Below, piece by piece: positions 13,357 through 21,007 of a stretch of DNA of 41,880 bases. The translations under genes were made by a program, and so were the position numbers. This DNA comes from a virus, in IMG/VR virus record IMGVR_UViG_3300042914_003281, positions 1 through 41,880 of that record; one strand, given 5' to 3'. The notes beneath the pieces are model-generated. The model worked only from the letters and a program-made list of their open reading frames with translations. It was not told the DNA's origin and did no database searches. Numbering within the stretch: position 1 is the stretch's first letter; each line of letters begins with the position of its first letter.

Positions 13357-14271
13357 TCAGCCCGGGTCAACGTCACCGCAGGCGGCCGTCGCGCGGCGCG
13401 GGTCGCCTTTGACGAACACGAGGACGTTTTGGTGGATCTTGACGTTCTTGCGGCTGGCCGTGAATTGCTTGTTCATGCGCGCCGCGCCGCTGCCGATGGG
13501 TGTCTGCAGGATGATCTCGTTGTAGTACCCGGCGCCCGCGTCCATGAACGCCCGGACCGTCTCGCCGACGAAGTTGCGGTAGAGCCCGCGCGGGCAGCGG
13601 ATTTCACCGACGACGATGGCGGCGAAGCGGTCCGGCCGCAGGCGGGCCCATGCCGCGGCGATGATCGCGCGGTAGGCTTCAAGGAAGTCCGGCCATGTCA
13701 TCGCGGACAGGTCCGCGGGGTCATCGCTGTAGCGTTCAAGGTCGCCGTAGGGCGGGCAGGTCAGCATGAAGTCCGCGTCCGGGGCGCCGGCAAGGGCATC
13801 CCGCGCGTCCCCGGTCACCCAGACGGGCGGGGCGGGCACGGGGATAGCCGCGGCCTGCGCGCGGTTCGCATCGACCTGCTCCGCACGCAGGTCGCAACCC
13901 CAGTAGGGCCGGCCCAGCGCGCCGGACACGATGCCGCGGACGGACCCGCCGGCGAAGGGGTCGATGACCTGCCCGGCCGGCGGCGCGTACCAGCGGACCA
14001 GCATCTCGGCGAGGACCGGGTCGAAGATGCTGATGTTGGTTGTGCCCTTGCTGTCGCGCAGGCCGCCAGACAAGCCCAGAACGTCTTGGTCGCGGCCCTC
14101 CTCTGATTTCAACCCGAGCGCCACCCATGCCCGCTTGCGTTCCTGCCAGTCACCGGTCTGCGCGTTCAGCACTGTGAACGGCTGCACCCCGAAGCGGGCG
14201 GCGGTCACCGACGACGCGGGCGGCGGGCGGCGGGCGCCGAACAGGTCCGTGCCGAACAGGGCGGCGCTCAC
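13357..14271 (-). CDS. DNA N6-adenine/N4-cytosine methyltransferase (CPPY type), 304 aa
   Basis: VIDPFAGGSVRGIV (motif I, about residue 102), YWGCDLR, and MLTCPPYGDLERYS (motif IV, about residue 168) show a methyltransferase in which motif I comes before IV. FVKGDPRRA and VGEIRCPRG are typical of phage DNA modification methylases of this kind. The N-terminal region (residues 1-75) probably adds recognition. The GTG start overlaps the previous stop (GTGA). It is one of four methyltransferases in the window and has no linked nuclease. Confidence 0.9.
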   Translation of the reverse strand: MSAALFGTDLFGARRPPPASSVTAARFGVQPFTVLNAQTGDWQERKRAWVALGLKSEEGRDQDVLGLSGGLRDSKGTTNISIFDPVLAEMLVRWYAPPAGQVIDPFAGGSVRGIVSGALGRPYWGCDLRAEQVDANRAQAAAIPVPAPPVWVTGDARDALAGAPDADFMLTCPPYGDLERYSDDPADLSAMTWPDFLEAYRAIIAAAWARLRPDRFAAIVVGEIRCPRGLYRNFVGETVRAFMDAGAGYYNEIILQTPIGSGAARMNKQFTASRKNVKIHQNVLVFVKGDPRRATAACGDVDPG

Positions 14272-14504
14272 AGGGCCAGCCCGTAGCGGCGCGCGAGGGC
14301 GGCGTAGGCGTCCGCGGTCAGCGCGTCCGGGTCACGCTTGATCGCGCGGTAGAACGCCGGGCGCAGGCGCGCGTCATGGCCGCGCCGGATGGCATCGGCA
14401 TCGCTGTCAAGACGGGGGAAGCGGGCGGCGATGGCGAGGGCGCCGGCGCGGTCGCCGGCATCCCAGCGGGCTTTCAGGGCGGCGAGCTTGGTGGGGGGCT
14501 GCAT
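14268..14504 (-). CDS. Small conserved-type phage protein, 78 aa
   Basis: The product is helical, with an internal pattern (KARWDAGDRAGALAIAARFP then ALTADAYAALARRYGL) that I have seen in small proteins of phages of GC-rich hosts, but no function is known. It is the first gene of the operon that includes the CPPY methyltransferase and ssb. CAGGAG precedes the ATG, and its promoter is at 14533-14561. Confidence 0.7.
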   Translation of the reverse strand: MQPPTKLAALKARWDAGDRAGALAIAARFPRLDSDADAIRRGHDARLRPAFYRAIKRDPDALTADAYAALARRYGLAL

Positions 14505-14532
14505 GGTGGCGGGCTCCTGTGTGGGCTGGGGG

Positions 14533-14561
14533 AGCGTAGCGCGGGAGGGCGCAGGGGTCAA
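14533..14561 (-). promoter_or_regulatory. Leftward promoter of the ssb operon
   Basis: Minus strand: TTGACC (14556-14561), 17-base spacer, TACGCT (14533-14538), led by GCTATTGAC. CTGAATA (14576-14582) lies 14 bases upstream of the -35 and overlaps the stop codon of the SF2 helicase gene; it matches the element at 11548-11554. Confidence 0.78.
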
Positions 14562-14578
14562 TAGCGGCGGGCAAGTAT

Positions 14579-16504
14579 TCAGCGGGTGCGCTTCTTGATG
14601 CCGCCGGTCGACGGCGCGGGTGGGATCGGCAGGTCGGCGGGCCACGGCTGTAGGGGACCGACGTTGTCGGCTACCCAGCGCACGGCGGTCAGGAGCACCG
14701 CGGCCTGGGGCTTGGTCAGGGCGCGGCGGTCGACCAGGGCGCGCAGCTCGGCGCGGGTCGCGGGGCAGGGGTAGTGCGCGAAGGCCCGGCCGTTGACCGC
14801 GCGGGCGATGGCAGTCAGTTGCTTGTCGGTCGGGGCGGCGCGGCCGCCCTTGCGGAGCTCGCGGATCATCCAGGGCAGGTACTCGGCCTCGGACGCAGGA
14901 AGGCGGCCGGTCTGGCGCAGGCCCTCGATGAGCGCAAGGGCCCACGCGTCGACCTGTTCGAGAAGCACGGCCTTCGGCGGCGGACCGGTCTCTGCCTCGG
15001 CGTCTTCGTCGGTGTCCTTGCGGTCGTCGTCGGGCTCGGTGTCGCCGGCTTCGTCGACGGCCTTGCCCAGCGCGTCGGGATGCTCCAGGCCGTGCGCGGC
15101 GAGGAGTGCCAAGGGGTCGAAGACGACGCCGGCGGTCTTGCCGGGATGGGTGCGGCAGACCCGGCCGACTTCCTGCACAAAGCGGACCCGGGCGCGCACG
15201 TTGCGGCGGCAGGCGAGGCCCATCAACCAAGGGAAGTCGGCGCCCTCGGATAGCATGTTGACGTGGACCAACACGGCGATCTGGCCTGCCCGCAGCGCTT
15301 CGATCCGGACGGTCTGCTCTGCCCAAGTCAGCGCGCTGTGGATGGATGCGGCGGGGTAGCCGTGGCGGGTCAGGCGCTCGGCGAAGGCGTCGGCGTCGGC
15401 GATGCTTCGGGCGTTGGTCAGGGTCGGGCCGGGCAGGCCGTACGCCTTGAACATCGCGATCAGGGCGTCGTCGACGTCGGGGGCCTCGGGGGTCGACGTC
15501 GGCGCGGCATCGTCGGGCAGGTGCGCGGCGCAGGCGGCGGTCCAGTGCAGCGGGGTGATGGGTGTGACTACGCCGTCGCGCAGGCCGTCGCCGAAGGTGT
15601 AGCGGAAGACCACGTCATCCCAGAGGCTCAAGGACTGCTTTTCGTCGGACCGGAAGGGGGTCGCGGTCAAGCCCACCATCCAGCGCGGGGCAAGGTCCAG
15701 CATCGCCGCTTGGTGGATCGGGGCCTCGGACCCGTGGCACTCGTCGACGATGAGCAGGTCGACCGGGCGGCCGGTCTCTTCGACGGCAGCCTTGGCCTGT
15801 GCAAGCGAGGCGAAGCAGGCGACGATCACGCGGGCGGGCTGGCGATAGCCGGCCATCACGAGGCCGGTGTCGGGCACGAAGGCTTGGATCGTCTCGCCGA
15901 GCTGCCGGACCAGCTTCTGCCGCGGCGTGGCGACGACGACCTGAAAGCCTTTGACGGCACACAGGCGGGCAAGCTCAGCGATAAACACGGACTTGCCAGC
16001 CCCCATGAACGCGCAGACGACCGGGCGCAGGGCGCGCGGCAGGCCGTCGTCGGGGGTGTGGGTTCGCCCCAAGGCTGGGCGCACGCGGGCCAGTGCAGCG
16101 GCCTGCCATGCGCGCAGGGGCCGGGCCGGGGCGTCCGGGATCGGGTCGTGCGGGCGCGGGTAGTGCCGGGGCGGCTTGCCGGCGGCCGGGGCGATGCGGG
16201 CGAGGACACCAGCCTCGGCAGGCGGTGGTGGGGCCTCGGGCCCGGGGCGCTTGCGCCGGCCTCGGGGCGCGGCAGCCTTCGCAGCGATGACCTCGGCGGC
16301 CGAAGGTGTGCCCGGGATCGGCGGGTAGCCCCCGGCGATCAGGCGGCGCGACAGGCGGTCAGCGACCCGGACAGCGCTCTCGCGCTCGGGCGCGCTGTGC
16401 GAGGACAGGGCCAAGTCCAGCGCGGCGCGGGCGCGGCGGCGCAAGTCGGCGGCCTCGGCGCGGTCGGCGGGCGGCGTGGCAGCCAGTGCGTCGGGCGCGT
16501 TCAC
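14579..16504 (-). CDS. Superfamily 2 DEAD/H-type helicase, 641 aa
   Basis: Residues 130-440 hold a complete SF2 core: RAWQAAALARV (Q-like), AFMGAGKSV (Walker A, about 165), VDECH (254), GLTATPF (278), then SEGADFPWL and QEVGRVCRTHPGK (motifs V and VI). The first 125 residues are Pro/Ala-rich and probably disordered; the region after 480 is acidic, then helical. It is likely to unwind or remodel DNA at forks or recombination intermediates. The GTG start overlaps the upstream stop (GTGA). It is co-transcribed with the primase and the DUF927-type ATPase. Confidence 0.92.
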   Translation of the reverse strand: MNAPDALAATPPADRAEAADLRRRARAALDLALSSHSAPERESAVRVADRLSRRLIAGGYPPIPGTPSAAEVIAAKAAAPRGRRKRPGPEAPPPPAEAGVLARIAPAAGKPPRHYPRPHDPIPDAPARPLRAWQAAALARVRPALGRTHTPDDGLPRALRPVVCAFMGAGKSVFIAELARLCAVKGFQVVVATPRQKLVRQLGETIQAFVPDTGLVMAGYRQPARVIVACFASLAQAKAAVEETGRPVDLLIVDECHGSEAPIHQAAMLDLAPRWMVGLTATPFRSDEKQSLSLWDDVVFRYTFGDGLRDGVVTPITPLHWTAACAAHLPDDAAPTSTPEAPDVDDALIAMFKAYGLPGPTLTNARSIADADAFAERLTRHGYPAASIHSALTWAEQTVRIEALRAGQIAVLVHVNMLSEGADFPWLMGLACRRNVRARVRFVQEVGRVCRTHPGKTAGVVFDPLALLAAHGLEHPDALGKAVDEAGDTEPDDDRKDTDEDAEAETGPPPKAVLLEQVDAWALALIEGLRQTGRLPASEAEYLPWMIRELRKGGRAAPTDKQLTAIARAVNGRAFAHYPCPATRAELRALVDRRALTKPQAAVLLTAVRWVADNVGPLQPWPADLPIPPAPSTGGIKKRTR

Positions 16505-18714
16505 TCCGCACCGCCGGGGCGCGGGCCGTCACCCATCGCGGCGTCGGATGCGGCGCGCAGGATGCAGACGCAGCGCATGGACTGGCCGTCGACCTTGACC
16601 GGCTTGTCGTAGGTCCGGGCCTCTTCGCGGGGTAAGGCGAGCCATCCCCGGGCGGCCCATTGGGCAAGGACGCCGGGCCCGTCGTAGCGGTCTTCGGCGA
16701 GCCACCTGCGGATGACGGTAACGGCGATGGCGACGTGCTTCCAGCGGTCGCGCGGGTCGTCGGACTTGTCGGGCAACCACTGCCCCAGCCACCCCCCGGA
16801 CGGCGGGCGGGGTTCGCCTTCGCGGTCAAGGACGTGCCGGCCCCAAAAAGCGGTCTGCTGTGCGGCGGCGCGGGTCAGGACGGCGCGCAGGGCGGTCAGC
16901 GGCTTGTCGGCGTCAGCGGCAGCGAGGACCGCGGCGCCGGCGGCGACTGACAGGGCTTCGTCGATGCCGGGGCGCTCGCCGTGCGGCAGGCCGGCGGCTT
17001 CGTGCGCGAAGGTCGCGGCGACGTCCAGTGCGGCGATGTGGGCGGCCAAGCGGCCGGGCAGGGCGCCCAAGGGGGCAAGGACGCCGGCCCATGCGGCGTC
17101 GCGGTCTTCCCAAGCCTCGGTGATCGCGGCCTTGCCCCGGGTCAGCAGCGCGTCGACGAACCGGGCGCCCAAGTGCCCATAGTGCCGGTCGGTCAGGCGG
17201 GCGACGGCGGCGGCTTCGTCGCGGCTGGCGAAGGGCGCGCCCTCGATTGACAGGCAGCGGGCGCGGGCGCCTTCGTCCTGCGACGTGCCCAGAAGCGGGC
17301 TCTCGCCGGTGCTGATGGTGAAGGAGCACCACGTCGCGCGGGTCTGCGCGCCGAAGACGAAGCCGCGGCCCTTGCCCTGCCCGTCGGCCAAGGTGTAGAC
17401 AGTCTGGCCGATGGTCTCGCGCTCTTTGGGTGGAACCTGCCGGGTGTCGTCGAGCATGAGCGGCAGGCAGGACAAGGTCGCAGCGGTGCGCTCGCGGTAA
17501 GTCAGCGTCGATGACCACTTGCCCACGTAGGTTCCGGGTGCGCCCCAGACCGATGCGGCGAGGTTCAGCGCGGTGGTCTTGCCGATGCTGGTGTGCCCCC
17601 ACAGGTCGACCACACAGCCGCGGCCGGTGGTCCACGGCAGGATGACCGAGGCCAGCGCTGCATAGACGGCCAAGCGCGCAATCGGGCGGGAAGAAGCCAA
17701 GGACCACGCTTCTTGCCATGACTCCCACGTCCCGCGGCTATGCACGGACGCGCATAGGGCCTCGTAGCCGCCCGGCGGGGTGAGGTGGATCGGCGGGGCG
17801 GCCGGGGGCGCTGTGGCCTCGGGCACGTCTTCGCCTTCTGGCGCGGCCGGCGCGGGGCCCGGGTGCCAGCCCGCGCCGCGCAGGAAGCCGGCGCCGTGGT
17901 GACCCATGCGCGCGGCAATGCGGCGGGCGGGCAGGCGCGGGCCCCAAGCACTGTCGAGCGCGTCGAGGTAGCGGGCGGCTTCGGTCGCGGTCGGGCTGCA
18001 CACGGGCGCACCGTGGGTCGCCAAGGTCAGCAGCTTGCGCCCATCCATGATGTCGCCGCGCGGCACCCACTGCCGGACCGGGCGCCCGGCGTCGTCGATC
18101 CATGCGACCTCGGCGTGATGCTCGCCGCTGTCGACGTCGACGGCGCGCCCGCAGAGGACCATCGGGCGCGAGGCGACGGGCTTGACCTTGTCTGTCGGCG
18201 CGCCGTCTTCGTCATAGATGACGCAGGATACGCCGTTGTCGCTCATCTCGAACGGCTGGGGCACGGTCGGCTGGCCGACCAAGTCAAGCAGGCGCTTCGC
18301 GGCGCCCGATGCGGTCAAGCGGGGCGGACCCTGCCGGGCCTGCTCAGCGGCCCATGCCTTCGCGGCGGCAGCCTGCGCCTTGGCAGCGTCGGCGGCCACG
18401 CGGCGGCAGGCGGCGTCAAGGGCGCGGTAGTCCGCGGACCCGCCCCGGATGGCCCCACCGGCGGCGAGTAGGTCGCGCAGGTCGTCGTTGCCGGCGACGT
18501 GCAAGAGCTCGGCGACGTCGCAGGCGGCGGACTTCAGCCGGGCCCAGGCGCCCAGGCGCTCGCCGGGGGCGACATGCTCGTTTGCGACGGCTTCGGCGAG
18601 CGGCCCCAAGACCGCGGCAGCGCGATCACGGCGGGCACGGGCGGCGGTGGTTTCGAGGCCCCAGTCGGCGGGCGGGGCGAGGGACAGGGCGGGGGCAGGC
18701 TTCGGCGCGGTCAT
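16501..18714 (-). CDS. DUF927-type replication ATPase/helicase, 737 aa
   Basis: The C-terminal half resembles the DUF927 helicase-like family: LWGHTSIGKTTALNLAASVWG (P-loop at residues 373-380), a tryptophan/STLTYRERTAATL segment and LPLMLDDTRQV (421-423 as the Walker B-like acid). The N-terminal 300 residues are Ala-rich with a possible strand-rich domain around 150-240. Phage and plasmid members sit beside a primase, as here, and are taken to be the replicative helicase. The ATG overlaps the primase stop (ATGA). The family match is from motifs and context, so the exact subfamily is uncertain. Confidence 0.82.
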   Translation of the reverse strand: MTAPKPAPALSLAPPADWGLETTAARARRDRAAAVLGPLAEAVANEHVAPGERLGAWARLKSAACDVAELLHVAGNDDLRDLLAAGGAIRGGSADYRALDAACRRVAADAAKAQAAAAKAWAAEQARQGPPRLTASGAAKRLLDLVGQPTVPQPFEMSDNGVSCVIYDEDGAPTDKVKPVASRPMVLCGRAVDVDSGEHHAEVAWIDDAGRPVRQWVPRGDIMDGRKLLTLATHGAPVCSPTATEAARYLDALDSAWGPRLPARRIAARMGHHGAGFLRGAGWHPGPAPAAPEGEDVPEATAPPAAPPIHLTPPGGYEALCASVHSRGTWESWQEAWSLASSRPIARLAVYAALASVILPWTTGRGCVVDLWGHTSIGKTTALNLAASVWGAPGTYVGKWSSTLTYRERTAATLSCLPLMLDDTRQVPPKERETIGQTVYTLADGQGKGRGFVFGAQTRATWCSFTISTGESPLLGTSQDEGARARCLSIEGAPFASRDEAAAVARLTDRHYGHLGARFVDALLTRGKAAITEAWEDRDAAWAGVLAPLGALPGRLAAHIAALDVAATFAHEAAGLPHGERPGIDEALSVAAGAAVLAAADADKPLTALRAVLTRAAAQQTAFWGRHVLDREGEPRPPSGGWLGQWLPDKSDDPRDRWKHVAIAVTVIRRWLAEDRYDGPGVLAQWAARGWLALPREEARTYDKPVKVDGQSMRCVCILRAASDAAMGDGPRPGGAE

Positions 18715-19664
18715 GCGGGCGATCCGTAGGCGCCGACGTCAAGCCCGGCGGCGGTGAGGAGGTCGGCGACGGGCCCGTGCCAGCCGCAGGACTTGACGTG
18801 GTTGCAGGACGCGGACCATGCCTTGCGCGGGTCGATGACGAACCATGCATCGGCGCGCCCGCAGCCGGGGCAGGTCAGCCCGAAGGCGACGTCGGACCCG
18901 TCGCGCGGGGCGACCTTGGCGCGCAGGTCAGCGGCGGCGGCGCGGCGCGCGGCAGGGTCGGTGCGCAGGGCGCGGTGGCCTGCCCGGGTCCGGCGCTCAG
19001 CGGGGTCGTCGGCCCCGCGCTCCCAGCGCACGGCAGCGGCGGCGCGGGCGGCGGACTTCGCGCGCGCGTGCTCAGCGGCGAGGCGGGCCAACTCGGCGTC
19101 GTACTCGGCCCGATCAACGTACTCGGCGACGTCGAGAAGATCGCCGGGCGCGTAGTCAGCGACCTCGACAGGGCCCTGCACAGGCAGCAGGTAGAGCCGG
19201 GAGGGGTCGACGCACTTCGGGTCGGCGGCGGCGTGCGCTTGCCCGATGTCCTGCAGAATCAGGCGCATCACCGAGGACCAGATGCCGCCGGAGACCGGGG
19301 CGGCCAAGGGCAAGACGAGGCGGCACTTCGGGGCGCCGGGCAGCGCGGACCACGTCGTGTATGCGCAGCGCTCGCGCTCGGGAAACAGGGCCATCACGTC
19401 GGGCACGTCGGCCCCGTCGTCATAGTCGAGCACAAGGGCATGGACCGAGACGATGCCGGCGGCGCGGCGGCGCAGGTCGGGCCCGAGGACGTGCGGGGCC
19501 CAGCACGGCGCGGCGAGCTTGTCAGCGGGGCGTGGGCGGCCGTGGCGCGTCAGGGCGCGCCGGACTTGCCCCCACGTCGTCGGGTGGGGCGCGCCTGTCG
19601 CTGAGGACCGGGCGCAGGTGTAGGTAGCCGTCGGGCACGGATGCCCGTCGTGGGTGCTCTGCAT
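18711..19664 (-). CDS. Archaeo-eukaryotic-type primase (PrimPol-like) with zinc ribbon, 317 aa
   Basis: ALVLDYDDGADVPD (residues 77-90) gives the DxD metal site. YTTWSALPGAPKCRLVLPL (102-120) matches the strand that follows the TTxSH motif, and DPSRLYLLPV (153-162) provides the third acidic motif. The motif II histidine, normally in TTxSH, appears to be Ala here. The tail has CPGCGRADAWFV and SCNHVKSCGW, a zinc ribbon. It should make primers for phage replication with the neighbouring DUF927 ATPase. The ATG at 19664 has only a weak ribosome site (CAGG), which lies inside the stem of the upstream leader. Longer frames lack support. Confidence 0.8.
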   Translation of the reverse strand: MQSTHDGHPCPTATYTCARSSATGAPHPTTWGQVRRALTRHGRPRPADKLAAPCWAPHVLGPDLRRRAAGIVSVHALVLDYDDGADVPDVMALFPERERCAYTTWSALPGAPKCRLVLPLAAPVSGGIWSSVMRLILQDIGQAHAAADPKCVDPSRLYLLPVQGPVEVADYAPGDLLDVAEYVDRAEYDAELARLAAEHARAKSAARAAAAVRWERGADDPAERRTRAGHRALRTDPAARRAAAADLRAKVAPRDGSDVAFGLTCPGCGRADAWFVIDPRKAWSASCNHVKSCGWHGPVADLLTAAGLDVGAYGSPA

Positions 19665-19667
19665 TGG

Positions 19668-19767
19668 TGACCTGGGGCACGGGGTGTCGCCGCTGTAGCG
19701 TCCGGGGCCCGGTGGCCCTGCACCGCCGGGTAGCAAGTCCGGCGGTGCAGGCGGGGTGCCCAGGTCA
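19668..19767 (-). promoter_or_regulatory. Nested structured leader of the primase gene
   Basis: An inner perfect 13-bp hairpin (CCTGCACCGCCGG / CCGGCGGTGCAGG, 19717-19751, 9-base loop) is enclosed by an outer 12-bp stem (TGACCTGGGCAC against 19668-19680, with one bulged G). The outer stem ends three bases from the start codon and contains the only plausible ribosome site. The predicted transcript begins near 19773, so the structure fills almost the whole leader. A role in translational control of primase, by protein or ligand binding, is inference. Confidence 0.55.
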
Positions 19768-19779
19768 GCAGGCGCCTTG

Positions 19780-19809
19780 GTTGTAGCGCAGGGGCGGCGC
19801 GGCTGTCAA
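19780..19809 (-). promoter_or_regulatory. Leftward promoter of the primase operon
   Basis: Minus strand: TTGACA (19804-19809, consensus), 18-base spacer, TACAAC (19780-19785). It differs from the other leftward promoters in lacking the CTA lead. It drives primase, DUF927-type ATPase and SF2 helicase. Confidence 0.65.
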
Positions 19810-20031
19810 GCCCGAAGAGTGCAGGAAGTGCGGTCGCGGTCGGGTCGCGGCCCTTGGTGTCCGGGTCGCGCGTTGTGGATGGCGATGCTGGCGCTGTTCT
19901 CGCCCTCGTGCTGCGGGCCGGTCGCAGGCCGTGTACCCGTCTGGTACCCGGCGAGAATGGCGCTCAGTAGGACGTTATCAGCAAGTATAAGCTATAAGGT
20001 TACCAGATCTGAGATACATCGTTTTTTAGGG

Positions 20032-20097
20032 GGAGCCTCCGCAGAAGAGAAGAAGACCCTCCCCTCACACGGGAGATCTTCTCTTCTTCTGCGCTCC
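20032..20097. repeat. Long purine/pyrimidine hairpin in the putative origin
   Basis: The left arm from 20041 (GCAGAAGAGAAGAAGA) pairs with the right arm ending at 20092 (TCTTCTCTTCTTCTGC) with two mismatches. An inner CTCCC/GGGAG stem closes a 7-base loop, and an outer GGAGC/GCTCC pair extends it. One arm is all purine on each strand except at its ends. Confidence 0.6.
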
Positions 20098-20171
20098 TCT
20101 CAGGGCAGAGAGTATGGGTCGCCGGACTGGTAACCGGGAGCCATTTCGCTCGTAATGTTCGCGGCGAAACA

Positions 20172-20270
20172 GGGACACACGGCCTGACGACCGGTGACGA
20201 CCGGGCATCTTAGGCCATTGAAATCACACGGCACACGACGACGACCGGGACACACGGGCTTGACGACCCG
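20172..20270. repeat. Direct repeats of about 23 bases
   Basis: GGGACACACGG-CCTGACGACC (20172-20194) recurs as GGGACACACGG-GCTTGACGACC (20247-20270), differing by one inserted base and one change. Between them CGACGACCGG and TGACGACCGG occur again. They could be iterons for a replication or packaging protein. Confidence 0.5.
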
Positions 20271-20287
20271 CCCGCGACCGGCAGGGC

Positions 20288-20316
20288 TTGACCCCACCCT
20301 TTCCCCGCGCTATTGT
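20288..20316 (+). promoter_or_regulatory. Late (structural) operon promoter
   Basis: TTGACC (20288-20293), 17-base spacer, TATTGT (20311-20316). The predicted start near 20323 coincides with the base of the nested hairpin at 20323-20399, so the late transcript would begin with that structure. It drives terminase and probably the whole structural block. Confidence 0.7.
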
Positions 20317-20322
20317 CCCTCC

Positions 20323-20399
20323 AGGCCGCCCGCGCCTACCCGACAAGCCGCCCGGACCTGCGCCGGGCACAAGGTCCGGACGGAGGGCGCGGGCGGCCT
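20323..20399 (+). promoter_or_regulatory. Nested hairpin at the start of the late transcript
   Basis: A perfect 14-bp outer stem (AGGCCGCCCGCGCC, 20323-20336, with 20386-20399) encloses a perfect 8-bp inner stem (CCGGACCT / AGGTCCGG, 20352-20359 and 20372-20379). It could stabilise the late mRNA 5' end, act as an attenuator, or mark a packaging (cos/pac) site, since it lies just upstream of terS. The sequence does not decide. Confidence 0.5.
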
Positions 20400-20530
20400 C
20401 CCTGCCGCGCTGTAGGGGCCCAGGACGGGCCGCAGCCGCGGGGCAGGGTCAAGGGTCGGGCGGGCCGACAGGGCGCGCCTGGGGGCAGCGGGGCGGGCCG
20501 TAGCGTCACAGGGCGCAAAGGGGTGCAAAC

Positions 20531-21007
20531 GTGAGCGGTCTTCACGACCTGTCAGACGCAGAGAAGCGGGCGCGGGCCGTCGAGGACTTGATCAACGGCG
20601 AGCCCCCCGGCGTCATCGCCGAACGCTACGGAGTCAACCGCGCGACCATCTCGCGCTGGCACACCCCCGAAGTCCACGCCGAGCGCGACAAGCGCCGCGC
20701 CGAGCTCATCGCCGCATCCCGCGCCCGCCTTGCCGGCATGGTGGGCCGCGCCATTGACGCGCTTGACGAGATCGCCAACGACCCGGCCGCCCCGCCGCCC
20801 GCGCGGGTCGCCGCCGCAAACTCCATCCTCGACAGGGCCGGCGCAATCAAGGTTGACGAGATCACCGTCCGAGTCGAAGAGGCCGACGCATCTTCGGTCG
20901 CCGCCGGCCTTCTGGCCATCCTCGGCCGCGCGCAAGCCGAGCTGGGCAGCCTGCCCGAAGTTGTCGACGCCGCAGATCCGTCCGACCCGGACTCGGACCC
21001 CGCGTGA
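20531..21007 (+). CDS. terS: Terminase small subunit, 158 aa
   Basis: Residues 8-48 hold a helix-turn-helix (IAERYGVNRATISRW) typical of DNA-binding terminase small subunits. The middle helices with AANSILDRAGAIK match the oligomerising region of several phage TerS families, and the C-terminus is acidic. It recognises the packaging site and regulates the large subunit. The GTG start has AAAGGGG seven bases upstream. Its stop overlaps the start of terL (GTGA). Confidence 0.82.
   Translation: MSGLHDLSDAEKRARAVEDLINGEPPGVIAERYGVNRATISRWHTPEVHAERDKRRAELIAASRARLAGMVGRAIDALDEIANDPAAPPPARVAAANSILDRAGAIKVDEITVRVEEADASSVAAGLLAILGRAQAELGSLPEVVDAADPSDPDSDPA

Larger units (their letters stand above)
19810..20287. 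other. Probable replication origin region
   Basis: About 19960-20035 is strikingly AT-rich in an otherwise very GC-rich genome, with GTATAAGCTATAAGG and a run of six T. It is flanked by three related boxes: CTGGTACCC (near 19942), its near-inverse GGTTACCAG (19998-20006) and CTGGTAACC (20127-20135). A long hairpin and two direct repeats follow. It lies between divergent replication and late genes, next to primase. Origin function is inferred from composition, repeats and position. No coding sequence is convincing here. Confidence 0.5.

Noticed and set aside
5518-14271. A restriction-modification system
   Set aside because: No nuclease or specificity subunit lies next to any of the four methyltransferases.
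19668-19767. A tRNA or tRNA-like gene
   Set aside because: The fold has a 12-bp outer stem and a 13-bp hairpin, without D, anticodon and T arms of the right size or a T-loop sequence.
19972-19985. A DnaA box (TTATCAGCA) in the AT-rich region
   Set aside because: It differs from the TTATCCACA consensus at two positions and stands alone.
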